A stretch of 64,000 bases of DNA from Phyto melanocephala. Taxonomy: Eukaryota; Arthropoda; Insecta; Diptera; Rhinophoridae. The stretch covers positions 114,821,833 through 114,885,832 of the forward strand of contig OW799233.1 in the NCBI GenBank assembly GCA_941918925.1, given 5' to 3'. How positions within the stretch are numbered: the first letter of the stretch is position 1; each line of letters begins with the position of its first letter. The notes beneath the pieces were generated by a model. It had not been told where the DNA came from. It did no database searches and was given only the letters and a program-made list of their open reading frames with translations. Shown here piece by piece: positions 1 to 12,301 of this stretch. Position numbers and translations under genes: made by a program.

Positions 1-3000
1 TAGTAATTTTTTTTTCAATTCTCAAAATGATCATAAATCCTTATTGAAATTTTGATCAATTTATTGCTTTCATTTTAGGAGTGTGTCGTAAAAAGTTTTT
101 AGGTTGACTTTTTAATTTGTTGTTTCTTTTTAGGGTAAATTTTATTGAACTGCTAATGGTTTTATTTAATTTATTACTACGTTAATGGTTAACATTTAAT
201 CAATGGTATTGATATTCCGTAAATTAGAAGAAGTTTTTCGAAATTACCTGGAAATGTGTAGATAGCATATTCAATCTATCAAGAAAATGTCTACTGAAGA
301 TATAATTTTAATAAAACTAAGTTTGTCAGTTTTCCATCATTTATTATTGTGTTAGCGGTTTGTGTTTTTTTCGTTGAGAATTTCTTTAATTTTTTCATTG
401 CTTTTCAGACATTTACAATGAATTTTATATTTTTCATTTCCAATTATAATAAGAAACACATTTGTCCAAAAGAAGTTGAAAAAGAATTTATGAAATCTTG
501 GAGATGTAAAATAAAAGTTTTTCCAGCGACAAACATGCGATGAAACATGTTAAAGTTGAGTTATTAATGTCAAAGCAAAAATGGCTTCTTCGCTGTAAAC
601 AGGTTTGTAAGAGAATATCAGGATGATGTGACTGCCGACGTTTGGCGTGATTCTTGTTTTTGATTTCCCACAAAAAGCAATTTCTTTAAGGAGCTTATGT
701 CAGCGCAGTAAATATGTAGTCGCTTATTTTGTTTACTCGTCATAAAATTAATAAATTTATAATAATATTATAAATTTATAAGTTATGCCTTTTTATTTAG
801 TCAGTCCAGCGTTACTCAATTGTATTAATGAAAGCATGTCGAAGACAATTTCCTAAAGAAATATTACACTTTTCCGGGAGGCTTAAAATCTATACCTTTT
901 ACCTGTAGTACAAAGAATAAGTGTGTACATATGAATAAGGGTGTCGATTAAGCACTGCCTAAGTCTGTCCATGTGTTGATTGAAATAAACTTAAAAAATC
1001 CCTACATGCTGCACACACCTCTATGTGGTATCAACCTTTCAGAAATATTCTGGAATAAATCACTATTGCAATCCAACACAATAACCGTATAACTTACTGA
1101 GATATAAGAAAACAAACAAGGCTCTAGGACAATTTATAGATACGATTGTTACTATTCTAGGGCTATTCATAAATTTTACACAAATCAGTCACTTATCGGC
1201 AAAGTTATAGGCAAACGTATTTAGGAAAATTTATATTAGCACCAAAATATAACTGCTTCCGAGTTTGAGTTTGATGGTTAAGTATGTTATCAGATTTGGC
1301 CCCGCCGAATATTGAATTATTTCAGGTAGATTTTTCTGCATTTTTGTCTATTGGGTTATCAGTGCAATGCGATAATTATTGTTATCCGTTTTAATATAAT
1401 ACTTCGCGTGAGGTATTCAAATAAAAAAAAATCATTGCTCAAATATTATAATTTACTGGCAATCTTCGCTATATGAAATCGTTATCACGCAGCTCATGTT
1501 ACTTAATTTGAATGTGTACCTACATACAGAGTACGTATGTAATTTCAAAATAAAAAAAATTTCTATATAAAGTAATATTTTTAAATCATATTTTGTGTAA
1601 ACAACAACAATAAAAACACAACACAATTTTAGCAGTGATATATTTATTTTACTCTCTCTCTCTCACACACACTAAGCACGCTCTCTTTAAGATCATCAAC
1701 ACTAAAAAAACAGTCCTAAATCTATGAGTACGTATAAATAATTAGTTATTTTTTATTGTTGTTCGAACTAAATACTGCCTTTAGTTGGTTAAATTGCAAT
1801 ACTGTTAGTAGTAGTGATCCTATTGACATATTCTATATACATACACATGTTTTCCATCTAAAAATACTCTTCTAAAATAATTAAAAGAGACACCCTAAGA
1901 AATTGCGAAATGTGTTTTAAAAATATGACAAAATGATAAGTAGAATTATACTCTTAACCACTTTTTAATACTATTAAGTTTGTATGTGCTATTAAATGTG
2001 TATCCAGCTAACGCGTAAAAATATGTATATATACTGTGTGTTTTATAACTGCAAAAACTATTACTTATCAAAGGAAAATTTCGTTCTTGGTCGTTTGGTG
2101 TTGAAAATATCCTTCCCCCCTTGGAACCGCGCTTAATGCTACGCAATAATACCAAACCGTATTCACAAAAAAAACTGACACCTTTATTTAATTGATTTGG
2201 ATAGAAATAGATTCGAAAAGAAGAAAATAAATAGCTTAAATCTTTGGTGCTACTACTTTATGTATGCATGACAACCAGTCTACTCGCAATGGAATACCCA
2301 CTGTGAATAGGATTAATGACGGGAGTACGATTTTTATCAATCCAGATTCTAGATTTTTTATTATTCTGTTTTTATTTTATCTACGTCATTGTCTTATTAT
2401 TGTATATAAGTATGTATATCTGTATGTTTGTATGTGTATAAGTGTTTTTTTAGTTTTCTCATTAAATGTAGAAATACGAAGAAAGAAGATGTTATGTATT
2501 TAAGAAATTGTTTTTATTTATATCTTTCATTTTCTCTTTATGTGTCTCTTTCTCCTGTTTTATTTGTTGGACTTAGTTTATTGGATTTTTGATTTTTTCT
2601 TTCTTTCTTTCTTATAAATGCACTGACAGAAATTATTTATCTGATATAAAAACTGTCTGATTAGAGAAAACATTGATCTTTATTCTTGACTTTCTGTTTC
2701 AAACAATTTTTTTTTTTCAGTCGGTTTCCAACCATTTCGTTTATATTGCAATTTTAAGTATCAAAGAAAGTTTAAGTAATCCTATTTGTTCTCTACAGTC
2801 AAGATAGACGTACTTTTGAGTTTTAACTTATAAAATTAGCAATGGTGCCCAATCGTAAGCACATTATTTATGTCATTTTAGTATCTGTTAGTTGATAAAA
2901 AGTTCTCGTGAAAGTAATATCATTTGTTATACGGGTTTTATTTTTATTGCTTTGGAATATACATTTATTGTGCCATTCGGGTATTGGGCTTAATCCTACT

Positions 3001-3478
3001 AGATATTTTTAGAAACAAAATATGCCAACTATGTAATGAACTCTAAAGGCTTTTAGAAGCCGATATTTATAACTACAGCGAATCTATAGAACCCGAATCC
3101 CAAAATCATTTTTTTTTTAATTAAGTGAACACGTATAGAAAAGGAAAAAAAATTTAATTAACATGTTATAGGGAAAATAATCCCAAAAATTTGATTGAGG
3201 CGACATTTCCCAAGATAGTTCAAGGATTTACGAATGAAGTAATAATTCAAAGCTTCATACATTTTTATAATTTTCCAAAAAATGTTACTCCATTTTCCAT
3301 CTACAGGCAAAGTACCAGACATTTGCAGAGAACATACATGCCACGCGGTTTTATAGATCAGAATAGGTGTCGTTCGGATTTTACTTAAATGATATCTGAG
3401 GTTGAAAAACATTAACTATTTGAATTATTTTTGTCATTCAAAAAATAGTCTTGTTTACAATAAATGTATGCATGTAAT
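1..3478. other. AT-rich stretch without a recognisable gene
   Basis: No open frame here looks like a protein: the longest are 60-85 codons, biased to Phe/Tyr/Ile, and have no recognisable motif. A CT/CA microsatellite lies at about 1651-1672 and a TTTC run at about 2595-2612. I see no RNA gene or terminal repeat. It could be intergenic DNA or part of a long intron. Confidence 0.6.
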
Positions 3479-3481
3479 TAA

Positions 3482-3617
3482 CTGCCTGTTCAACGATGTC
3501 GAAAGAAAACCCAAGCGAAATTTCATTCGTACAAATTTGTTTTTGTTTGTTGTTTTCAATACATTTGTACGAATGAAATTTCGCTTGGGTTTTCTTTCGA
3601 CATCGTTGAACAGGCAG
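3482..3617. mobile_element. Foldback MITE, PIF/Harbinger-type (family 1, copy 1)
   Basis: Two arms of 55 bp are perfect inverted repeats; they begin CTGCCTGTTCAACGATGTCG and are separated by a short T-rich loop. TAA flanks both sides (3479-3481 and 3618-3620), a 3-bp target duplication of the TWA type used by PIF/Harbinger transposases. The 136-bp unit has no coding capacity, so it must have been moved by a transposase encoded elsewhere. A 159-bp relative lies at 18328-18486. Compared with that copy, the left arm here is shorter near the loop. Superfamily assignment rests on duplication length and sequence only. Confidence 0.85.
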
Positions 3618-3620
3618 TAA

Positions 3621-4816
3621 ATCTTATAAAAATAACATTCATATTTTCTAAATTTTTTTTTAATAATAGTGCTTTTGCTTCAATTTAATACTCAAAATTT
3701 AGTTAGAAAAATTTAGTGAGTAACTAGTATTAATGATAATGATTATCACTTGTTGTTTTTGTAAGTGTACTGATCTAAACTTTTATAGGACTGCAATAAC
3801 TTCTTTAAAATGTTGATCAGAAGGTATACTGTCGAAATCTTAAAAAAAAACTCTCCAACATCGTTAGTTTAGCTGACTGCCAGTAGTTTAGTAAAAGGAA
3901 TATGTACAAAAGAAAGGCAAAGAAAAATACTGAAAAATAAATACGAAAATAAAAAAAGAAAAGAATTAAATACACACATACATATAAATACACGAATAAG
4001 AAAAAGATCGATTGTTTTGTATGTTTCATGTCTGTACAACTATTATGTTGGGATGTATATACATATATACGTAATACGTAAAAAAGTACAAGAGCAAAAA
4101 CATATTACGAAGTGTAGTGTATGTATATGATTACGTACTATTTGTATGTATTTAAAACGATTTTTTTTCAAGTGTTGCCAACTGTAAGTCAGTTATATCC
4201 ATATTCCGAAAATTATCTTAAATATTATGGCTAGCAATGGCAGTATATGTACAGTACATATGTAGGTCTTAAGAATATACAAATAGAAAGAGAGAAATCA
4301 GATTAAACGTTAAGAGTAACTATGCTCGTTTGCATTGAGTACTATACGTTTCTATTTCCATCGAAATTAGTTAAACGAAATTTCAAAGATTCATTTTTAA
4401 TTTCCAGTTACTAAATGGATATTTGATATTGGTAAATACATTCATACTACAACCGATTTGTCTTAAATATTTTATAAACCGGTTTTAAGTCAAGCTAATA
4501 AAAACAAATAACATTGAAGATACGAGATGTTTAAGTACTTTGTAACTGAGGTTCTTTCAAAAACGTTTGCTTAAAAGCAATAATTCAAAATTTTAATATC
4601 TATTCGTAAGAAAAGTCTCAACTACACAGTATGATGAATTCAAGCAAAATTTACTCTGGGTTAAATGCGTTTCCTTACTTTTAACGTAGCGTTATTTTTA
4701 ACGAAAATAACTCTCATAGGATCGAGAACAATCCTAACTATCAATGTTGCGTAATTAAAATCTAAGTGAGACGAAAGGAAGTGCTCAAAATTCTCCTATT
4801 TATTTATGCTGAACTC
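3621..4816. other. AT-rich stretch, nothing recognised
   Basis: Low-complexity A/T-rich sequence with TATG/CATA-type dinucleotide-rich patches. The open frame on the minus strand at 3817-4029 is a Phe/Tyr/Leu-rich translation of poly-A-rich DNA. No gene, RNA or repeat family was recognised. Confidence 0.5.
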
Positions 4817-4827
4817 TACAACTCCAG
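4817..4827. repeat. LINE target-site duplication, left
   Basis: TACAACTCCAG occurs here and again at 5080-5090, exactly flanking the LINE 3' fragment. An 11-bp direct repeat is normal for target-primed reverse transcription. Confidence 0.75.
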
Positions 4828-5079
4828 TCTGAACTCTACAACTTAGTCTGAGGGAGATGCTGGCGATTACAAAGGACTGTGCGATGAGGATTGTCGACAA
4901 TCACCAGTCGGCAGTGTGAAATCGTTTTCCTAGTCCAGAGCAAACGCCGGTTGTGGCGCGGGGCTCAGTGATTGAAGGTATACTGATCGGTAGACACGAA
5001 ATCACTGAGGAGCGAAGGGGGTCGAAAAGGGACCCGTGGTAGTAGTGGTCTGCTTCGATATTCCCCCTACATGTGTATG
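4828..5079 (+). mobile_element. 5'-truncated non-LTR retrotransposon, 3' end only (family L1)
   Basis: A 252-bp insert bounded by an 11-bp target duplication. It is GC-richer than its surroundings. Its sequence matches, in the opposite orientation, the C-terminal/3' tail of the RNase H-bearing LINE at 48965-49630: both share GGAGATGCTGG, then GACTGTGC, GCAGTGTGAAATCGT, GAAGGGGG and CTTCGATATTCC. Only the last part of ORF2 and the 3' untranslated region are present. The end lacks poly(A) and finishes in a TATGTG-like tail. The first ~20 bp after the left duplication repeat the host sequence just upstream (CTGAACTCTACAACT), as if the 5' junction was formed by slippage or template switching. Confidence 0.75.
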
Positions 5080-5090
5080 TACAACTCCAG
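5080..5090. repeat. LINE target-site duplication, right
   Basis: Second copy of TACAACTCCAG, directly after the LINE 3' end. Confidence 0.75.
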
Positions 5091-7991
5091 AAAAAAGAAA
5101 GTTTTACAAAAAAGCGTTAATACATGAAGCCATATACGGATCAGATTTAATGTGACCAAATTATTTTTTTAATAAAAATAAATAGTTTTTTATTATAAAA
5201 CTTTTAAGTTTCTCAACCTAATTATGTTTCAGTTAGTACATTTGTATTGTTTTACATATTTACAATATGTCCAATAAATTACGTTCTCACCGTATAAATC
5301 TACTTTTTTTTTATAGATATCTTCATCACGGAAAGTTACCATACTTTTTTAATAAACAGTAACACGCATTGCTTATGGGACGTACTTTGTCTGCTGATTT
5401 GTAACATCACGATACAAATCTACCAAATGAACCATTACACTTAAAAATCGCTAAAAATTGACTTTTGCAAACAAACCTGTTATCTAGAGTTTAGAAGAGC
5501 CAACAAAATTTTTACTATTCAAAATTTATCTTTCTTTTAAAATAGTAATATTTTAATCACTGAAATGCTCCCAAAAAACGCGCTGTGTTAGCTTCCCGGC
5601 TTTTGTTTTTTCACTCCCTGATCTTTTCCGTAATGACTGTTTGAAATTGTAAATGTACAAGAGGTTTCTAAGTAGTGGTTATTATTATTTTTTTGATATT
5701 GTACTAGCTGTCTTTTGTGCTGATATTCGTGATAGTAAATGTTGTACGATTAGAGCACTAAATGAAATATCAGTTATGGGTTGCCATACACTCAACAAAA
5801 AAAAACTCAATTTTTACTCTCAAACCATCATTAAACTGCTGGTCGCTTTGTTGCTACATTGTTTTTAAAACTAGAGTTTAGTCTTATAAGAGTAACGCTA
5901 AGGTAAACAACGATCGTTTTAAATTAACGGCGGTTTTAAAGAAATGAAAAAAAATAATAATGGAAAAAAGTATGCAAATAACAGATTTGTTTTAAAAAAC
6001 GGTTTCGAGCAGTAAAATTAAAACGGAAATTTTTTTGAAAACTGTTATTTGAATACAAAAGAATTGTGTGCTTGAAATTTTTTTATAAATAAGACAGTTT
6101 GCAAAAAGATCCTGAAAAAGTTTATTTTCTTAAAATATATGGCTTAATTTTAATTCTTAATAGTTTAACATTTTTCAAATTTTAACAAAAAGAACACGCT
6201 ATATTTTATAAAAAAAAACTATTTACAGCTCTTCTGCTCCGTTTGTTGCCAGCCTAAAAATGCCCAAAAAAGAGGTTGAAAATGCAAAGAAAAAAATTTG
6301 CCGCCTTTTGCTAATGTATGCGTTGAAACTTAATAACTTAATAATAATGTACATAAATATATAAAAAAAAATTTATATATGTACAACAATAAAAAAATGT
6401 TTTCAATTCGTGCTTTTTCAGTACAACAACTCGCTAATAATGAAACTTAAACTTAATAATGAATATTTTTTTTTCAAAGAGTACTTAGGAAAAAACGCCA
6501 TTATAAATTGTTTTAATAAAATGAGGAAAAATAATAAATATTAGAAATTTTAAATCAAATAAAATACTATAGGTATTATAATTAATACCTACATTAATTT
6601 AAAATTTAAACAAAAAATATTTATTAAACATTTGAATTTACTGTAAAATACAACATAATTGAAAACTAAATTAAATTAATTAAATTTATGTTCTAAATTT
6701 GTAATATTAACAGTTAATCCTAAAAAAATTATATAAAAACATCAACAGCAAAATAAAAAACAAATTATACCAACAACAATAATAATAATTTTTAAGATAA
6801 CGCCGTTCATTAAAAAATACAGTGAAAAGAAAAATAAAAAAAATATACTGGAATATATAAAGTGTATAACGAACAACAACAACGATTTGAAAAATAACTA
6901 TGGTGCGATCATTTATTTCTATAATTTGGAGACTTTTTCGTCTTACTAATACAGTGACACTTATACTAGACTCCCCATTTTTTTGGCGTTGGTTTCCATA
7001 ACGAATTTTTATTCTCCCCAATTTCTCTCAAATCATTTCTGTGCAGAGAGTCTTTCTCAAGTAAGCTGTGTGTTTTTGCAAAGTGTTGTAGTTTTTGCTG
7101 AGTTTCCCAGACGATAAAGTAATTGGTAACCCTTTTTTTCTGTTATATTTAAGCCGCTTTTTTATGGAATTTTATTTTTATATGTGTACATACTTATGTT
7201 GTAATTTAATTATTTATTTTTTTACATATTAATTTTATTTACATCATTATTGTTGTGTGAAGTGTTTTTTATACATTTTAATTACATGTACATATGTATG
7301 TGTGTATTTTTTAATATTATTGTAATTAATTATAAAGAAATTTTTAATTGTTTGTTTTGTTATGAGGAAATAATAAAGTATGTACCTATGTATAGTGCAA
7401 ACAGAAAAAAAAATAAATAAACAATTTATTTATTTCATATGTGTACAGTAAAGCACAACTCAGAAAGATTGGCAGTGGAAGTGGATAACAAAAAAAAAAT
7501 GATTTTTTTATTGTAAAATTTCAAATTCTCGGTAAATTTTAAGTATAATAACATTTTATGAGCCTTTTCTAACAAGTTAGAATACTTGCAAACCTACATT
7601 TATTACTTTAAACTCAAAATATTGCTTGGAATAGGTTTAGAGGATTTTTTACAAGGCATAATAATGTCATGTCGCATTATTATATTGTTAATTTTTTCTT
7701 TTAAACTTCAAAATGGCTTAAAAATTCTACAATGAACAATAACAATATATTAAAGAAATAAGAAACTATATGAAATTATAACAATAGGGCAAAAAATGTT
7801 ATCTGGTGGCGCAACAATCACTAACAATTCTATATTTTAAGCATTTTTATTTTTCAAATTGTAATCAAAATTTAAAGTTCGATTTGAAAAAAAATATTAA
7901 TATTAAAATATTTATTTTTTTTTTTTTTTTATTTAAAACATCAAAAAACTTAAAAAATCTACTTTTGATTTCGATTCTTCAAAAAGTATTT
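5091..7991. other. AT-rich stretch, nothing recognised
   Basis: Very A/T-rich DNA. The open frames at 5653-5868 (+) and 6707-7021 (-) have no domain signature; the second is almost all Phe/Ile/Tyr/Val, as expected from A/T-rich DNA. No RNA gene or terminal repeats were seen. Confidence 0.5.
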
Positions 7992-7994
7992 TAA

Positions 7995-8111
7995 GGGCCG
8001 TATTCATAAAAAATATTTTAGGCTTATTAAATGCTTATTTGACAGATGTTGTAGATAAATTTGTCAAAAAAGCCTTCAATAAACCTGAAATATTTTTTAT
8101 GAATACTGCAG
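7995..8111. mobile_element. MITE, PIF/Harbinger-type (family 2, copy 1)
   Basis: A 117-bp inverted-repeat unit with arms related to GCCGTATTCATAAAAAATAT, flanked by TAA on both sides (7992-7994, 8112-8114). It is the same length as, and clearly homologous to, the better-preserved copy at 39883-39999. The first bases of its left arm are mutated (GGGCCG in place of CTGCCG). Non-coding; needs a transposase in trans. Confidence 0.8.
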
Positions 8112-8257
8112 TAAATATTTATAAAGTTTTTGAATTTAAAAAAAAACCTGAATTGACTTAAAATTTTTTTATAAGAAAATTTTTAATTTCACATTTTTAA
8201 TGCGAAAGATTTCGATTTAAAATGTTTGTAACCTTAAAAAAAATTTTTTTTTAAAAA

Positions 8258-8660
8258 GCTAGTTTGATACCGATTTTTAAAAAAGTATTTTTAATATTAT
8301 GTAATAGAATTTTGTTGCAAACTTTAAAAACCCTAAAGTAAGTTAATTTTTTTGTATAAAAATATTTTTTAATTAAAATTTTTTAAACTTTTAAATAAAA
8401 AAAATTCTAAAAATCTAGTTTGATACCGATTTTTAAAAAAGTATTTTTATTATTATGTAATAGAATTTGTTGAAAACTTTAAAAACCCCTAAAGTAATTT
8501 ATAAAATGTTTTAATTTTTGTGAAAAATTTTTTTAAAAAGCTAGTTTGATACCGATTTTTAAAAAAGTATTTTTAATGTTATGTAATAGAATTTGTTGAA
8601 AACTTTAAAAACCCCTAAAGTGATTTATAAAATGTTTTAATTTTTGTGAAAAATTTTTAT
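8258..8660. repeat. Imperfect tandem repeat, three units
   Basis: The block beginning CTAGTTTGATACCGATTT recurs at about 8258, 8414 and 8540 and continues each time with GTATTTTTA, TATGTAATAGAATTT and AACTTTAAAAACCC. Spacing is about 156 and 126 bp. Units two and three are nearly identical and unit one is more diverged, suggesting stepwise local duplication. No coding content. Confidence 0.8.
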
Positions 8661-11551
8661 GAGAACATTTTTTATTTTATTATTTTATTATTTTTTTTCT
8701 TTTTTAATTTTTTTTTTTTTAATTTTTAGTAAAAATTTCAAATACAAACATAAATAACCATCTTAAGTTTTAACAAAAATTTGTGGAAATTTGTACATTT
8801 AAAATATAAAAATTACAAGCAAATTAAAATTACATTTTTACATATTTATGGGTATTTTAGTATAAATTATAAAAAACATTTTATTTAAATACAATTGATT
8901 TTAGTATGTTTTTTTGTTTCTCTTTCTAATATCAAAAAATATAACAGTGATTAAACTGCCACCAAGTAATCTAAATAACGCTCACTTTTTTTATTATTTT
9001 GTAATAGTAATTTATAATTTGTTGAATTTTTTAATATTTTTTAAATAATAACATTCAAATTGTTTTTTATTTTCTAATAATGTTTAACAAACAAAGAATT
9101 GAGTTTCAAATACATCAAAAGTTAATAAGTATTTGTTTTTAAATACAAATTTTCCTTGTCGACATTGTTTATAAACTAGAAGAATTTTATTCTTTTAACG
9201 CTTAAGTTGATTTAATCGAAAATGCTTTACGAAAAAAACAAAAATGAAAAATTTTAAATAGAAAAAGTAAAGTAAAAAAAATAGATTTAGGAGAATTCAA
9301 CAGATTTCAAATATTTTAGTTTTACATTCTATTAATGAAAACAGAAACTGATAATTTAAAATAAAAAAAAAATTTGTTTATTCACATAAATAAAACCAGA
9401 GGACAGAAATCCTCTTTCTGCACAGTGAATTATTTTGCGCATAATAGAATTTATAGTGGAGATAAATTAGTAACAAATTAAAACAATTAAACTAAGATTT
9501 CTCAATACCATTGTGTCAAAATTTCTATGTGAAAAAATGGTTTTAAATTCTTTTCAATGTATTTAGTGCAATCGATATTTAAAAGATCTTTAATTTTCCA
9601 TTAAATCAGAATACGATTTAATTGTAAAAAGCAAGGACAGAGAAAAGACACAATTTTTTCGCAGGACAAAACAGCCTTTTGTAAGACTCATAAACCACCC
9701 AGTCCTAGTCTTTTTGCAGAGAGTTAATTGCAAAAATGGCACATGCTTTAAAAAAACAAACAAGAGTTTTTAAACAAATAAATAAATCCGGTTTTAAGTT
9801 CTAATTTTGCGTAAAAATTTTTTATCTTTCCCAAATCTTAAATTTTATTTTGTATATTTTCGTTATACATTTTGCCGGCTTTATTTATAACTTCTTTATA
9901 TGTACATATGTATGTATGTAAATGTTACTCGTGTTATTCGATTGAAAAATATTTATCAATTATGTTGTTTCTCTTTTCTTTATTAAATTCGAAACTTTAA
10001 CAATTTTTTTACTAAACTTGTTTGTTTTAGGGTTTATTGAACTTTAATCGTTTTTATTTTCTGTTTTGTTTAATTTTTTATACATTTGCCACAATAAGTT
10101 TTATTAATTAGTTCTTTATTATTTTTTTTTGTTTTAAAATTTTTATTGGAATCTAACTTAATTATTGTTTACTAATATTGTTTGCAGTATTTGATTAATT
10201 AAAATTGGTATTTTTAATGTTCCTGTTTTTTTTTTAATATTTAAAAATTATTAGTTTAAAGCTTATCGAACTGGAAACATGCCATTTTCTGTTAGATTTT
10301 CTTTTTGGAAATTTTAGTTATTTCTCAATATAATGAAGTTTTTTTATTATTGGGAAACTAATTTTCGCCAATAATTTTATGATCTATGATCGTAATTTTT
10401 ATTAGGATTTTAACTAATTTATTGTAAAAATTTGACAAAGGAAATAAATTGTGATATGAAAAAAATTCTCAAAAAAAATTAGATCCCCAAGATTATCCGA
10501 CAGATAAAGAAAATAAAAAGTGTTGAAAATGTAAAAAATAAGTTCTTAAAAAAATTATTGCTTATAAGTCCTGCATTATATTTCCACTAAAATGCTTGAG
10601 TTAATCCGATTATAGTAGAAAATCGAGCAAAGAGTTGTTGAAAACTCATTGCTCTCATCAATTCATTCAGTTTCGAGTGTTCATTCTTTAATTATGACAA
10701 TTTCTTTGCAATCAAAAATTCAAAAAAAAAAAAATTTACTGAATAAAAACAATAAAAATTATTTAAAAAAAAAACTTTGGTTTTAATTTTTTTTATTTAT
10801 TCTATTTTTTTGGGACCTTTAATCTATCACATTTAATTTCTTACTCCTATTTTTTTAAATTCCCTCCCATTTATTTTGTTTCTAAAAACGATTTTAAATT
10901 AAACAGAAAACTATCGGTACAAAACAAAGCATATAAACACAAAAATACAAATAGAATTATTTGAAACATCTTAGTATTACTTAGTGTTACTATTTTAAAT
11001 ACTGATAATGATTATATGTTTGTGTTCCATTTTTTTTTTTAATTTATTTGTTTTATTATTGTAGTTAAAGTGAACACACGCAAATTAATAGAAAAATCTT
11101 ATCACAAACATGGATTGGTTTTATTTTTGTTCCCATAATTGTTACTAAATGAAAATAAATTATTTTTTAAAAGTTTGTTTTCAAACTGAATACATAACAA
11201 CAAAATAAGAACACAGTTTAAAAATGTATATTATATACATACATAGTACATACATGCTAAAATTATACTTTATAACAAAACAAAACGATGAAAAATTTAT
11301 TTATAATACATATATATTTAAAAAATTATGTGTACAGTGGGACAAGAGAACAAAAATAATATTTTGTACTCTTTTCTTTTTTCATTTTATTTTGCAGCTA
11401 ACTAAGTAAGGCGAATGATATAAATAAACAATATATATAATTTACAGAAAAATTCATATAAATCCAAAACAAATATTTTTTATGTATATAAAAATTACCG
11501 ACAACTATATCTTTAAATTAAAAATGTATCAAAAATATTTTATGTCAACAG
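8661..11551. other. AT-rich stretch, nothing recognised
   Basis: Long, very A/T-rich region with many homopolymer runs. The only frame above 60 codons (11224-11409 +) has no motif. I see no gene, RNA or element ends. Confidence 0.5.
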
Positions 11552-12301
11552 ATGGGCAATTCCATGAAAATGTCAACCACGACTGTAATAACAAAAACTC
11601 TCAATAAAAGTTTAATGATAAAAAAAAACACTCAAACTTAACTATGCGCAGGTATTTAGAGCTTATTAAATTATTTTAAGAGCAATAATAAGAGTTTAAT
11701 CTGATTATCATTTGGTAAATTGTCCAACCCATTCCAAAGATAAAAAACTTCATACGTTTTCATATTATGACAAGCACTTTGTACATGTCTCTCAAACTGC
11801 ATATTTATTAAGGGAAAAAGTTAAAACTTAACTAGTTTGTAGTAGGCTAAGGTGACAGTTAAAACTTAGCACCTAATTTAGAATTTAACTTTTTTCCTTA
11901 ACATATATACCTAAGAATACTGTAAGAGAAAAATCTGTCACATACGATATGTCACGTACGATATTAAATTATGTTTATTATAAAATCATTTAAAGATTGT
12001 TTTTAATTCAGTATGATGGATTTTAAATGAAAAATATGTGGTTTAGTGTAAGAAATTAAAAAAAGAAAAAATACCTCCCAAAATTACCAGATTCTGTTCT
12101 GTTTTCTGTCACGTACGATATACTCTAATTTTGCTCGATATTTTAGATAACAATTATTCAAATATAATATATTTTTTTTAAATAAAGTACCCTCTGAATG
12201 GAACATAAAGATATATTTTTTTCAGTTACACTTACTTTTGCAAAAATTATTCCACTTTAAAAGAGTACAAATGTCACGTACGATGACATGGAATTGCCCA
12301 T
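11552..12301. mobile_element. Unclassified ~750-bp terminal-inverted-repeat element
   Basis: ATGGGCAATTCCATG at 11552 is repeated in inverted orientation at the right end (CATGGAATTGCCCAT, ending 12301). Inside the right half the box TGTCACGTACGATA occurs at 11950, 12107 and 12272 (last base G), plus a one-mismatch copy at 11937. All are in the same orientation, like subterminal transposase-binding repeats. No long open frame is present, so it would be non-autonomous. I could not see a convincing target-site duplication, so the superfamily is open. Confidence 0.6.
11808..11901. repeat. Short inverted repeat inside the 750-bp element
   Basis: TTAAGGGAAAAAGTTAAA is mirrored by TTTAACTTTTTTCCTTAA about 60 bp later, giving a foldback of about 94 bp. 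It may be part of the host element's structure or a small nested insertion. Confidence 0.55.

Noticed and set aside
6707..7021. 104-codon minus-strand frame as a membrane protein
   Set aside because: Composition is almost only Phe, Ile, Tyr, Val and Asn, as expected for A/T-rich DNA; no start context, domain or conservation signal.
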